Made by a program: the position numbers and the translations under genes. 64,000 bases of DNA, taken from positions 68,868,666 through 68,932,665 of the forward strand of contig CM076846.1 of NCBI GenBank assembly GCA_039519185.1, written 5' to 3'. The notes beneath the pieces were generated by a model. It had not been told where the DNA came from, did no database searches, and was given only the letters and a program-made list of their open reading frames with translations. The stretch is from Astragalus membranaceus (Eukaryota > Streptophyta > Magnoliopsida > Fabales > Fabaceae). Of the stretch, positions 42,806 through 54,198 are shown piece by piece. How positions within the stretch are numbered: the stretch's first letter is position 1; each line of letters starts with the position of its first letter.

Positions 42806-43011
42806 TTTTTTTTGTTACCATGTGCGAAGTTTTCACCGGCTTTGCCGGTGACTAATCTACGTCGGGGAATCAGACTGGCTATGAGTATCCGGCTTTGCCA
42901 GCCGGTGTGGCTCTCCTCTCCCAACAAAGTTTTTGTCACACTCAAAATTTGAACCCGAGACCTTTGGATGGGATCCAAGTCCAATTACCGGTTAGATAAA
43001 CCAATGTTGGT
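42806..43011 (-). mobile_element. SINE (minus strand)
   Basis: On minus: A-box-like start after GGTTTATCTAACCGG, a B-box region CTCGGGTTCAAATTTTGAG, a body with GCCGGATACTCATAGCCAG and CACCGGCAAAGCCGG, then an A-rich tail (T run at 42806). Imperfect TSDs AATTACAGTATT (about 42793) and ATTTACGGTATT (about 43014) flank it. Confidence 0.65.
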
Positions 43012-43140
43012 CTATTTACGGTATTATTATTATTACATGATTTTCTTTGCAATCCCATTCTTAATTGGCAGCAATAAATAATTGGAGACATGTTCTGGAT
43101 GATAAGCAAACTAAAGTTGCGATGTGGGACCACTTTTAAG

Positions 43141-43352
43141 CAGTGGCGGACCCAGGGCCTCGGGGTCAGGGGTGTCAAATTTTTTAAGGCCCGTGTCAAA
43201 TAGGTGCAAAACTTGATCTACTAGTGCAATTTAATATTTTCAGGGAGTTCAAAATAAAAATTTCAGGAGATTTCGGCTATTTCGGCTATTTATATAATAT
43301 GGTAAGTGCAATTTTTTTTCTGGGGGTTCAACTACGAGGTAGGTCCGCCACT
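43141..43352. mobile_element. MITE with AGTGGCGGACC ends
   Basis: Ends CAGTGGCGGACCCAGG and (reversed) AGTGGCGGACCTACCTCG; 212 bp, non-coding. Elements with AGTGGCGGA ends are frequent in plants. No certain TSD (AAG occurs on both sides). Confidence 0.7.
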
Positions 43353-43529
43353 AAGAGTGTGCTTTAAAATAAAAATGCAGCCCATACACATAGTGAGAAG
43401 ATTATATCAAGTTTTAGATAGTGTGAAACCGGGGAGGTGACCAAATTTTCAACATCTTTTCATAATTACATCAGAGTGGATATATAGAGTGAATTGTGAC
43501 CAAATTTCCAACATCTTTTTCCATGCCAA

Positions 43530-44045
43530 CATCTTTTGCAGGTGCAGTGTTGTCCAGAGGTGTGGAAAGGAGTCTTTGCGTGGTTGAGTGTGCAGCAAGA
43601 TCCAGGAGATGATGCGGTGCAAATGTTCGAAGACGTTGGTGATTTAATTAGAGGAAGAAAGGCGAAAAGAATCAAAAAAATTTTTTGGGCAGCAACGGTC
43701 TACCAAGTATGGATGGCGAGGAATAGGCTGATTTTTACCAATGTGTCTATTAGCGCGAAATCTATTGTAACATCAATTAAATATGTATCATGAGGGTGGT
43801 TCATGGCTAGGAGGGGGAGGAACAGTGGGTTGGTATTTTCGGATTGGTTTAGTAGTCCTATGGGGTGTATTGCTACCGTGTAAACTATATTGTTATGTTG
43901 TTTCCCTTGGGGTACTCTTTCCTCCTTGGGTCTTTTTCCCATTGGGTTTTGGCCCTTGTAGGTTTTAACGAAGTCCCGTCATTGTAAGGGTTGGTGCACC
44001 CCTTGTGCCCTCTTTTATAATGACAGTTGCTTATCTAAAAAAAAA
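43530..44045 (+). mobile_element. Second LINE 3' fragment
   Basis: Coding trace VQCCPEVWKGVFAWLSVQQD, GRKAKRIKKIFWAATVYQVW, MARNRLIFTNVSISAKS, then a 3' UTR related to the LINE at 41430 (shared CCCATTGGGTTTTGGC, GTGCACCCCTTGTGC, GCTTATCTAAAAAAA tail). Strongly 5'-truncated. Confidence 0.75.
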
Positions 44046-44255
44046 CATCACAATACGTAATGAAGATATATTCAAAATAAAATTTTAGTTTTATAACAAT
44101 TAATAATTTTTTTAGTCTTTACGTTTTTTAAGGATTTTATTGACAAAAGAAATGTTTGTTTTTTTTTTTACCAAAAAATGACTTAACAGTATATAATGTC
44201 AATTAATTATTTTATTTATGTTCGGATTATAGTCTTAAGAGCATTTTCAACCATG

Positions 44256-44405
44256 AAGCATTTGGTTCTGGATTCGATCCCTGACCGGTGTGTATGAAAA
44301 AACATTTGTTGGGAGATGTCAGCCCCTTAAATGGATCTCAGATACCTCGAAGGATTAGTCTCCACAGTCGCCGTGGAGGATATACCTTGGTTTACCCAAA
44401 AAAAA
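44256..44405 (+). mobile_element. SINE (family 2)
   Basis: B box GGATTCGATCCCTGACC, a body with GGGAGATGTCAGCCCC and GGATTAGTCTCCACAGTCG, then GGTTTACCCAAAAAAAA tail. Short TSDs TTCAACCATG (44246-44255) and TTCAACCAAG (44406-44415), with two changes. Confidence 0.75.
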
Positions 44406-44513
44406 TTCAACCAAGAACAACCAACGGATTGGGAAAATGGAATGGAAATAAAGGGGAAATTAAAGGAACCAAATTAAACGTTGCATGGAACAGTTGTATA
44501 TGGGGATAAAAAC

Positions 44514-45263
44514 TAGGGGTGGACAAAATTCATTAACCGACCGATAAACCGATTATCCGAAGGATTATAAGGTGCAACGGTCAGATTCCTATGGGTGTCC
44601 GGTTCCAAATCTGCAAAAACAGTTAAATGTGGCTTCATTTGGTCGGGCTCGGTTGCCCACAATTGAATCCATCGATAACCGAACCCGCCCACATGTCACA
44701 ACACTGTTATAATGTTTACTTTTGGTTTGCGTACAGAATTGTTTTTTACTCAAATACCGCATACAGAATTACACATGAGATGAAAGAGAGAATATACAAA
44801 TTGTAAATCACCAAAACCAGATAAATAGGCCTGGCTACCGAAAAGACAAAGGCAGGGACAACTACAGCCTTACATAAAGCAAGTTGAATTTATAATTTTA
44901 AATATTTCTTATCATATTAACTTTCTTTTTTTTACAGCACCAAGTACCAACTTCAAGATGAGAGAGAGAAAAACTCTTGTCATCTTCAACCTTTTCATTT
45001 TAAACAAGAAACTCAATCTTGCAGTGGCTATGGCTTCACACTCACTATATTTTTTACAGAACACAACAACTTTTGCTGTAGTGGTGCTAAGAAACTGCTA
45101 ACCGAAGAAACCCACCCGTCAAATCGCCGAACCGTCAACCCGCAACTTCCTGTAACCGTAGCTTCAATGGTCGGAAATTGATGCTAGCATTTGTTCATCG
45201 GTTTTCCTTGGGTGTGTGATTTTCAAACCGAAACCGTGTTAACCGACCGTTTGTCCAGACCTA
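44514..45263. mobile_element. Non-autonomous hAT element (750 bp)
   Basis: Ends TAGGGGTGGACAAAATTC and (reversed) TAGGTCTGGACAAACGGTC are flanked by a perfect 8-bp TSD ATAAAAAC (44506-44513, 45264-45271). Internal arms contain AACCGACCG/CGGTCGGTT-type units. No coding region. Confidence 0.9.
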
Positions 45264-45390
45264 ATAAAAACATATTGAAGTTGGTGTTTGAATTATCGGT
45301 GAAAACAATGAGAGATATAATTAATTAAAATACTGCTTTATAGTACAATAAAGAGCCCGAATGACATGATATCAGAGTACAAAGATGGAT

Positions 45391-45490
45391 GGCCAGTGCG
45401 AAATTTGATCTTAAGCACGAGCGGAGATTAGTCTTTCGTTAAAAGTGTTGAGACACTCAATGGGTAGCCATCGATGGTTCGAAGCAAAAA
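45391..45490 (+). mobile_element. 5'-truncated SINE with perfect 17-bp TSD
   Basis: 100 bp of SINE 3' body (GGAGATTAGTCTTTCG, GCCATCGATGGTTCGAAGC) with an A tail lies between perfect copies of AGAGTACAAAGATGGAT (45374-45390, 45491-45507). The TSD proves insertion by LINE machinery, and the perfect match suggests a young event. Confidence 0.85.
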
Positions 45491-46309
45491 AGAGTACAAA
45501 GATGGATAAAAAAAATATAGGTGTCCATAAATAAAAACTAACCAATGCAGTCGATCGAGGGAAAATGTAAATAATAGGTGTGATATTTGGAGTTAATAGC
45601 GTGGTGTTTTGTTGTAGGTTTGTGGAAGATTAAAGACTGAAATAATGCATAAAATAAATGAAGTAACTAAGAGACATTAAATATTAGCTAATGGGTTTAT
45701 CAAAAAAAATATTAGATACTGGGCGGTGGGTACCATAAATTTAATAGGGCAAGCTAAGGGCCGGTGGCTAGCATCATCTTGACAAAATGAAAAACGTAGG
45801 CCGGATAGCTTGGAATTTTGCGGTGCAATTTCACATCCAGTAAACAAATTTCCATCAAAAAATAGTTAAAAACCACTTTACAATACCAATTAACCAAATT
45901 TTTTAGAGTATTAACCAATTAGCCAAGTTTTTAGTCAATGACCTAGAAAACAGTGAAAAGGCAGGTTGGTTAATAACATAAAAAACTTGATTAATTGATA
46001 TTGTAAACTGATTTTTAATTATTTTTGTCTGAATTTTTTTGTCAAATATCATTACTCATATACGTATCCGTGAATAAGGGTACAAAATATATTATCTTAT
46101 AGACGCAGTTTTTTTTATCAGAACTTATAGACACAGATAGAAACACATATAAATATTAACAATAATAAAAATGAATTTAATGATGTAAAAGACTCTTTGA
46201 AATACAAATGATTACAAATTTGGGGTGATATCTATCTTTAACCAATTCCCAAGAGTATTCCAGAATAACAAATCAACTTTATCATATTTTTAAGGTCCAG
46301 GCAAACCAA

Positions 46310-46480
46310 TAGTGGACAAACGGTCGGTTACGCCGGTTTCGGGTTCAAAAAGGCCAAACCAACCAAAACCGAAGATAGATTATCTAGCAACCATCTCCGA
46401 CCATTATAGCTCTCGGTTTGAGCAAGTGCGAGTACGGCGGGTACGACGGTTTAATGGGTGGGTTGAGGCGGTTGGAATCA
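46310..46480. mobile_element. hAT remnant
   Basis: AGTGGACAAACGGTCGGTT (46312) matches the end of the hAT at 44514-45263, and CGGTTTCGGGTTC/AACCGAAG units follow; no opposite end or TSD was found. The surrounding stretch 45508-46636 otherwise shows only AT-rich sequence. Confidence 0.4.
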
Positions 46481-46636
46481 ACAAAAAAATGAAATAAATC
46501 AGCATAAAAAAGTAGCCATTTCTGAATGAAACACAACACTCACAAACACGAGAAAACATTTACTCTTCTTCTATCTTTAAGAAACACAACACTTAGACTT
46601 GAAATCGGAGCGTTATCCAACAAAACAGATCTTTGG

Positions 46637-46862
46637 AATCTCGATGACGTCGGGGTCCAAGAAACGACGATAACTGCTCCGAGAATATGCTCTCCTCCTG
46701 CCACCACAGCGAAAACAAAACAAAAACAGTGACAATCATTTGCACACTCAAATATATATTTTTTGAATAAATTCAAATATTTGTTTTCCTAATAGCACGA
46801 TAATAATGCATATATCCAAATATTTAAATTTTCCTGTTATCATGAATCATGAATTACATTAA
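46637..46862 (-). pseudogene. Duplicate of UBC exon 2 border and upstream region
   Basis: 46637-46735 matches 35573-35663: the minus-strand codons around RRAYSGSSSRRFLDPDVIE and the intron 1 acceptor, with few changes. 46786-46862 matches the promoter region near 35966. Exon 1 and most of intron 1 are missing in between, so this copy cannot make the enzyme. The duplicate goes on, interrupted by insertions, to about 57330. Confidence 0.8.
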
Positions 46863-49773
46863 CTAGTATGTATGACCCGTGCGCTGCACGGGTATACAAT
46901 TTTTTTGAATTTTTTTTGTAATTTTAATTTTAAAATATGTTTACTTTGAGTGAAAATAACAAAATTGGTTAAATATATAATTATATCATATTAAACAGAA
47001 GTATGTATATTAAAATAATGAGTATGTTAAAGAATATATAAATATATCTGTAAGGGCATTGAAATATACATCTTTTTTTAATTTAATTTTAAAGTATTTT
47101 ATTAATCAATTTGTATGTTTAAAGCATTGTCTGTATTTATTTGGGATGTTTATAGTTATGTATTAATAATTAATATTTAAAAAATTATAGGTGTATATTT
47201 CATTATTCAAATTTAAAGAATAAATACGATATTGAGATTATGTCAAGTGGTGATACACAAAAAAGGCTGATGTAAAAATAGACATTTTCTGTTAAGTTAT
47301 TTTGTAATATAGTTTTGGTTGAACTTAAAATAGATAATTATGTGTATTATGTTAGATATAAAAAATGGGTATAACATATTTTGTGTGAACTTAATTTCGT
47401 AAAATAAATATAAAAGAATTGTCTTATTTGTTGACGAAACAATTTTGATGAAATAAATATATTTGAATTCGTTTAAAATGCATTGTGTTATTGGACACAT
47501 TGTGTTATTGAACTCGTTTAAAGAATATATTTCCAAAACTAATTATATATCTTACCTTCTCTTTTTAACTCACTCTATAAAACATATCTCTATTAAAAAC
47601 ATATATATATTTTTATCAAAATAGTTTATTAAACATTTACCATGAAAAGAGATATTTCAATACTCAATATTTTTTATCAAAATAGTTTACATAATGATTA
47701 AATTGTTAAAACTCTGGGCACAAATTGATAAAACTCCGCTGAGACTAATCCCACGGACAACAGTGATTAATTCCTCGCTCATTGTATGTGGCTCGAGGGG
47801 CAGGACAATTGGCCCAGAGTTTTTATGCTGCTCCGTACCCAATACATAATATATCAGTAGGAGAATCATAGTCAGTTTGTCTTAAAAACTTAAATAGTTG
47901 ACATAATATATGTTCATTTTGTCATTCTAATGAGGCATGGTGCATATGTCATTCTACCCTCATACTCGTATATAAGAAATAAAAATCAGCAAGTAGTATA
48001 AACATAAATATATTTGTTTATTGGTATTGTCATATTTTAAAGTTTATTTTGAACTCAGCTGGAGAATAAATATTATATTGCTTAATTATAAATTATATAT
48101 ATATATATTCGACATGATTTAGTCAAATGTCCTAGCATGAATTGCCATAGTGTTCATATGAATATTAAATATTTGATAATTAGATGGTTATTGTAGTAAC
48201 AATTTGATGATTACTTATTAAAGTTTCGTTTAATATTATATAATATTATATATTTTTGAGGTATACAATATTATACTTTTTAGACTGTACTATTTTCTTT
48301 AGCATACATGTAATATGAAGAGCGTTTCTTCTATTAAAGTAAATGACTATATATTTATTTATTTTGGTGGAAGTAATGATCATTTATTTTCCATATTAAT
48401 TTACTTTAAAGTTGATAGTTGACACTTGAAGTTTTCAAAATAAAGGAGTGCAAGTCTCCTTTATATATATGTAAATGACTATATATATTTATTTATATAA
48501 TATGTTATTAAAGTCTAGCCGCCCAATTTGAGCTCATCGTCTCCCTATAATTTTACCTTACATTTCTATAAAAGAGCTGACATCTAAATACATATTAAAA
48601 AGATCTGACAAATGAGAATCAAGGAAATAGAAAAGAAGAAGGAGAAGGAAATAATCAAAGAAAAGAAGTATAGGAAACAAGAAATGAAGAAAATTTTTAA
48701 AAATTGATAAACACAGATGTTTTGAATTTCTAGATCTTTCTCAGAAAAAACAATTATTATATTTTTGATTGTGCCATGTAACTAAATTTTCTTAAAACTG
48801 AAAGCATGTCATTATATTCATTATATAAATAATTTAGTTACCTAAAGCTAGAACATGCAAATGCTCAATGACCACTTCACCATACAATAAAATATAAAAA
48901 ATATTTTAGATAAACAGAAGAAACATATTTTAGATAACATGTGGCTTGATTAAATAACTTTGCTCCAAGTTTGCAACATTATGAACACCAATACAACTTA
49001 TAACAACCTTTAAGTATGTTAATGAAAAGTATTCCAAATCGAAAAAGAAAAATAAGCAAATTTTATCATACCCTATAAGAGATGGGTCAAACCGGAAAAG
49101 ATGTCAACCCCAAAAGTGCTTTAGAAAATAGAATGCAAACATATTCACTGTAGTCAAGCTTCAACAATATCAATAGGAAAAAAATGCAAGCCAAGACTCA
49201 ATATCATAATAACAACTTTCATTCTTCAAATTCTCATATACTGTTACTCTCTTGAATGTTAATTGGAGGTGGGATTTCGAAAAAGAAAAAAAAAGAGAGA
49301 ATAACATCCAAAATCAAAACTAAATTGAAATATTTGAACTTAATTGCAATATTCAAAACAAAATTTAATATAGTTTTAATATAATTAATTTTATTCTTTT
49401 AAAATATAAGTTGACCATAAACGTATAAGGCAAGAAATTATAAGTCATTATAAGTCATAATTACTAATGATGATTTCAATTTTTATTTTGAAAAAGTAGC
49501 AGCCGCAATTTTAACCATTGTGAGCCGTCCAGATTGGGTTAAATTTTGAGAGTGAATTTGAGCCGTCCAGATTGTTCAAAATGGTGAGTTGGAATACACA
49601 TAGCATGTTGGACGCTGAGGTGGCTTTTTTGTAGTGCTTATGTGGAATTTTAAAATGGTGATGTGTCATGATTATGTGTACACATTCTTGAATGTGTATA
49701 GTTATGATTTCAATGTCATTATTTGCCTCTTTTTTTTTAAATAAGCACAACATTATTTGCCTCTGATCAATGT
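46863..49773 (-). mobile_element. Helitron A (3' end clear, 5' end unknown)
   Basis: On minus, a perfect hairpin (ACCCGTGCAGCGCACGGGT, 46874-46892) is followed by CATACATACTAG ending at 46863 and then T: the Helitron 3' structure. It is inserted in the duplicated UBC promoter right after ATTACATTAA. It extends right through AT-rich non-coding sequence that contains a SINE; the 5' TC end could not be placed, and the right border given is where promoter-like sequence resumes. No Rep/helicase. Confidence 0.6.
47705..47845 (-). mobile_element. SINE family 1 fragment
   Basis: Reverse-strand relative of the SINE at 12077: GGGTACGGAGCAGCATAAAA, CTCTGGGCCAATTGTCCTGC and CCCTCGAG in the same order, ending CCCAGAGTTTTAAC. 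The 5' tRNA-like part is missing. Lies within Helitron A. Confidence 0.75.
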
Positions 49774-49819
49774 CATTATTGTGCTAATGTGCTAATACTT
49801 ATTTGGCAATCCGTGTGCA
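49774..49819 (-). other. Duplicated UBC promoter, middle piece
   Basis: CATTATTGTGCTAATGTGC and TTATTTGGCAATCCGTGTGCA match 36096-36150 of the UBC promoter. The piece lies between Helitron A and Helitron B. Confidence 0.75.
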
Positions 49820-51555
49820 TCTATCTATTTATACAAACAAATCTCTTATGAAATTACCAATTTTGATATCTTATTAACTAGACACATATCTAATTTAAGG
49901 GTAAAAATGTCATTACTCTTTCTTTTTTTTTCCTTCTACACTCTTTTCTTTCTTACACTCTCTTTTCCCCTTTTTACTTTTCTCTTACACTCTCTTTCTT
50001 CCTTTTTTCTTTTTACTTTACTTTTACTTTTCCCATAAACAATTCTTCTCTTTCTCTCATCACTTCACTTTAGTTTTTTTATATAAATTTCTAAATTTAT
50101 ACAAATACTACTCTACTAAAATTACCTATAAAAATGTAAACGAGTCACGCTAAAAAAACTCACCTTTTTGGAAAAAGTTATCACCTTAAAATTTTAATTT
50201 TTCTCTCCGAAATCCGTTTACACTCTTATTGATAATCCACTATCACCTCTTATTGATAATCTACTATCTATTTTTTACTATCTACTATAATATACTAATC
50301 AACTAAAATAATCAATTGAAACTACGAGATAACTGCAATGATATATAAAAAAACACGGGATAACTGCACTGATATATAAAAAAACACAGGATTAATATTT
50401 GTCATTGATAATTAAAATTTTTGAAGACTACTATAAACCTACTATCTAAAAAACAAGTAGATTTAATGACTATTTAGAGTACTAATTAATATTTAAAACA
50501 AATATTTCTTATAGATAATTTACTATCTCTCTTTTACTATCAACTATATATAATCTAGCTACTAGTCAACTAAAATAATCAATTGAGACTACGAGATAAC
50601 TGCACTAATATATTAAAAAACACGGGAAACACGAGATTAATATTTGTCATTGATAATTAAATTTTTTGAAGACTACTACTACAAACCTACCATCTAAAAA
50701 ACAAGAAGACTTAATGACTATTTAAACTACTAATTAATATTTAAAACAAATATTTCTTATTGATAATTTACTATCTAACTTTTACTATCTAGTATAATCT
50801 ACTAATCAACTAAAATAATCAAATGAAACTACGATATATCTGCACTGATATAAAAAAACACGGGATAACTGCAGTGATATATAAAAAAACACTGGATTAA
50901 TATTTTCCATTGATAATTATTTTTTTTAAAGACTACTATAAACCTACTATCTATAAAAACAAGAAGGCTTAATGACTATTCAAACTGATTAATATTTAAA
51001 ACACACATGAGAAATATTTGTCACTAATATCTAAAAAAGGACAAATAATTGTCACTGATATATAAAAAATACGGGATAAATATTTCTTATTGATAATCTA
51101 CTATCTATCTTTTACAGTCTACTATAATCTAATAAACAAATCAAATAATCAATTGCAATTATGAGATAACTGCATTTATACATAAAAAACATGGGATAAT
51201 AAGACTAATATATAAAAAAAAATACGGGGATAACAACACTGATATATAAAAAACACAGGATAACAACACTGATATATAAAAAACACGGGATAACAACACT
51301 GATATATAAAAAAAACGCTGCATTGATATATACAAAAAACACGGGATAAATGTACAGATTGTTTTTAAATAATACTTTTACATTTTTAGATTTTAATATT
51401 TATCTGTTTTTTTTTTAAACTCCTCTTTTATCTACTTTAAATTTGTCTTTATTTTCACGGGGTAATGTAAATGTTCAGACTATTTAAATACTGTCTAAGG
51501 TCATTTATAAAAAGAACACGACAGCACCCGTGCGTATGCACAGGTATCCTACTAG
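49820..51555 (+). mobile_element. Helitron B, complete non-autonomous copy (1,736 bp)
   Basis: Starts TCTATCTATTTATAC directly after A (49819) and ends hairpin (CCCGTGCGTATGCACAGG), then TATCCTACTAG followed by T (51556): 5' TC, 3' CTAG, insertion between A and T, no TSD, as in Helitrons. The UBC promoter copy at 36150 is the empty site (GTCTGCA then TTGTAACC). Inside are a pyrimidine-rich stretch (49920-50050) and tandem repeats; no Rep/helicase gene. Confidence 0.9.
50250..51340. repeat. Tandem repeats inside Helitron B
   Basis: Four degenerate copies of a 250-330-bp unit, starting GATAAT(C/T)TACTATCT near 50251, 50514, 50763 and 51092, each going on through ACTAAAATAATCAA and GAGATAACTGCA. 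At 51200-51330 a shorter unit of about 30 bp (GATATATAAAAAACACGGGA) repeats four times. Confidence 0.8.
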
Positions 51556-51577
51556 TTGTAACAAAACCTAAATTTTT

Positions 51578-52144
51578 TTGACTAAAAATAAGGTATTCAT
51601 TGATTCAAATCGGTATATTACATCGAAGAATACAAATTCCATATTGCTAAAACTAAAAAGGAAGAATTTGCGAACAAGGTCACAACATCCAAGTTAATAG
51701 CATAAAACGGCAAATTGCCTAAAAAATTATAGGCACCAGAGTACCTATGCCTCCGTAGCGTTGATGACCAAGTCTTCATTAGTTGAATCTGTAGCGAGTC
51801 GAAGTGGATCTATCAATCCGAATGGAACAAACACTGTAACAAGACGGAAAAACCAAACCACATCGCACAAGACGACAATCAAAAATATGGCGCCGCACAA
51901 GACGACGAACAAAATAGCGGCATCACACTAAGACGACGAACAAAACAACGGTGTTGCACTTAGACGACGAAATCACAAAAAGCTCAAAACTATGTGAATA
52001 ACACTTATTTAGATGAAATGAGAGAAAAAACGATGTAGAGGGGTGATTTCGGGTACCGAAAATTACCCAAAATCACTCCTCTCCAATGGAGGAAGAAGAA
52101 GAAAAGTTAGAAAGAAGAAGATGGCCGGCTAGAGAAAGAAGATG
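51578..52144 (-). mobile_element. Retroposon copy R2
   Basis: Minus-strand copy of the unit at 12291-13607, without the hAT insertion. Flanked by AACAAAACCTAAATTTTT (51560) and AACAAAACCTAATTTTTA (52146), a TSD of about 17 bp taken from the UBC promoter duplicate. The tail (T-rich on +) is at the left end, so the retroposed RNA read on minus. No intact ORF. Confidence 0.8.
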
Positions 52145-52172
52145 AAACAAAACCTAATTTTTATTTGCTAAT

Positions 52173-53419
52173 TGTTGACTCTCTATCATATGATGTAAGT
52201 TGTGCATTTTTAGGACCAATTGTGTAGGTTTTTCATTGTATCATAGTCATTATCTGGGGATTTAGTCTAGTTTTAGATAATTGTAGTAGGAAGTCCTGTT
52301 GTAAGCAATTTCTTCACTTTTGGGAGCTAATTGTACTTGAAGACCTCCAACTTGTGTGTTATCATTCAGCGAACCAGACACTTGCCCGGAGATGCAGCAC
52401 AATTGGGAAGATTTGAGTTTCTGAGTAATTTCGCGTCGCGACCAGGAGGGTTCGCGTCGCGAAGGAAGCATGGAAAGAAGAGGAATTGTTTCTGCGCAAT
52501 ATCGCGTCGCGACCAGTCACTTTACAGCAGCATCGCGTCGCGACGGTCTCGTGTCGCGTCGCGATGGACTTCAGAAAATTAAGGTTTTAAGGATTTTTCA
52601 GCGTGTTTTTCGAGGCACATTGCATTGGGAGCGCAGCCAGGGCCAGAGAAGTGATTTTGGAGCGATTTTGGAGTCCTCTCTTCACTTGGGAACAAGTTGT
52701 TGAAGACCTCTATGTCATCTACTATGGTTTTCTCTTTCTCTACTCTTGTTGTAATCTCAATTCTATGAGTAACTAAATCTTTTGATTGGGGAGAGATGAT
52801 TCTCCCCAACCCTATCATGTGAACCTTTGCTGAAAGTTAATTTCATTATTTGTTTGGTTATGAATTGTCTAAGATGTCTATGCTTAATGCTTTTTAATCA
52901 CACATGATGATTATAATGTTTTAGGGATAGTAATCACCTAAGGGATTAGGGTTTGTTATCTGGATATGATGTTTTAGATCACATGCTAGTAATCATCATA
53001 GGAATATGTGGTAGCTTATGTGAATTCGTTAAAATTCTTAATCTTAATGCGTTACCCTTTGGCATGACTCACCTAAGGAATTAGGGTAACTCTTAGGGTA
53101 ATAGGGGTTTTGAGGCAATGAATTGTCCCTAACCTGTTTTGGTGAATTGAATCTCATAATTAAACAAATGATGCGTAATTGGCTAAGGATTCATATGATA
53201 GGCAAGGGGGGATGAACCAATCCCTAATCGCTTTTTCTCGTATTCTAAACAACTGTTTTTACTTCGCGTTACAAATCTTTCAAATCAACCTTTTCTATCA
53301 CATCCAAGAATTAATTAATTTGTCCTTGTTTACAATCACAATCCCTGTGGACCGACCGGTATCTTACCGTTTAAATTATTACTTGCAACGTTTTCAGTAC
53401 ACTTGCTGAATTCTTAACA
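52173..53419 (+). mobile_element. Solo LTR with TCGCGTCGCGA repeats
   Basis: Starts TGTTGACTCTCTATCATATG and ends GCTGAATTCTTAACA, flanked by the 5-bp TSD CTAAT (52168-52172, 53420-53424). The interior (52425-52565) has five copies of the palindromic core TCGCGTCGCGA or variants, and near the end AATCCCTGTGGACCGACC, typical of Ty3 LTRs. Related sequence: 62467-62808 and probably 2700-3270. No internal domain. Confidence 0.85.
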
Positions 53420-53607
53420 CTAATCTTACCTTAGTTGCTTTCCAGAAAAGAATACCGAACACTAATTGTTTACATGGAATGGGTAGCGCTTTCTAGTGAA
53501 AGCGCTACCTATACCTTTAGCCCCTTTTGGGAATAAGTAGCGCCTTTACTAAAAGGCACTAAGGAAATTAGTAGTGTTTTTAGTGGAATCAGTAGCGTCA
53601 AGATTAG

Positions 53608-53849
53608 TGTTAAGAATCATAGGATCATACATGCATAGATCAAAGCCATAGGAGAGGTATTGAGCATAAGAGTACTCATGTGGTAAAAGAGGTAAAAACT
53701 CTTCATAAGGAATCATATTGAAAAAAGATACTAAATGTGAGTACAATGTGCTCTATATATAGAGCTCTAGGAAATACTAACTAACTAGCAAATTACTAAT
53801 TAGTCCCTAAGAGAATGTAACACCTCCTAAGTCACTATTACTTTTAATA
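53608..53849 (-). repeat. Downstream (3') LTR of the short LTR element
   Basis: 242 bp. Contains CTCTATATATAGAGC, a palindromic TATA region. In the transcription direction (minus) it is the 3' LTR. Confidence 0.9.
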
Positions 53850-54198
53850 GCCTCCCTCAAGCTGATATTGGGATCACCATATCAGCTTGAAATACAAGCA
53901 ATTATTCCCATTACCAAAAAACCCTAAGCAAAAGGTAAGTAACATAGTCAAGAGAGAAAAAAAACGATAAAGTAGTGCTCTGGCAAGTGGCATATGCTAA
54001 TACCATCCATCCAGTGAGTAGTGGGCCAAGGAGAAACATTGAGCTCAAACAAAAGGAGCCCAAAGCAGTGATTGAGAATGGGCCAAGCCCAAACAGAAAG
54101 AAACCAAGCTGGCCTCTCCTTGAACCCGTGTGATGCAGCAGCGAGAAGGTTCTGGAACCCAAACGAAACGGAGTCGCAACATTGAACAAGAGTGTCAC

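Noticed and set aside
46637..46862. A second UBC gene
   Set aside because: Only the exon 2 border and upstream region are duplicated; exon 1 and all exons of the UBC domain are missing there.
50250..51340. CRISPR-like or centromeric satellite array
   Set aside because: The repeats are degenerate, long and confined to the Helitron; no spacers of constant length, and only four copies.
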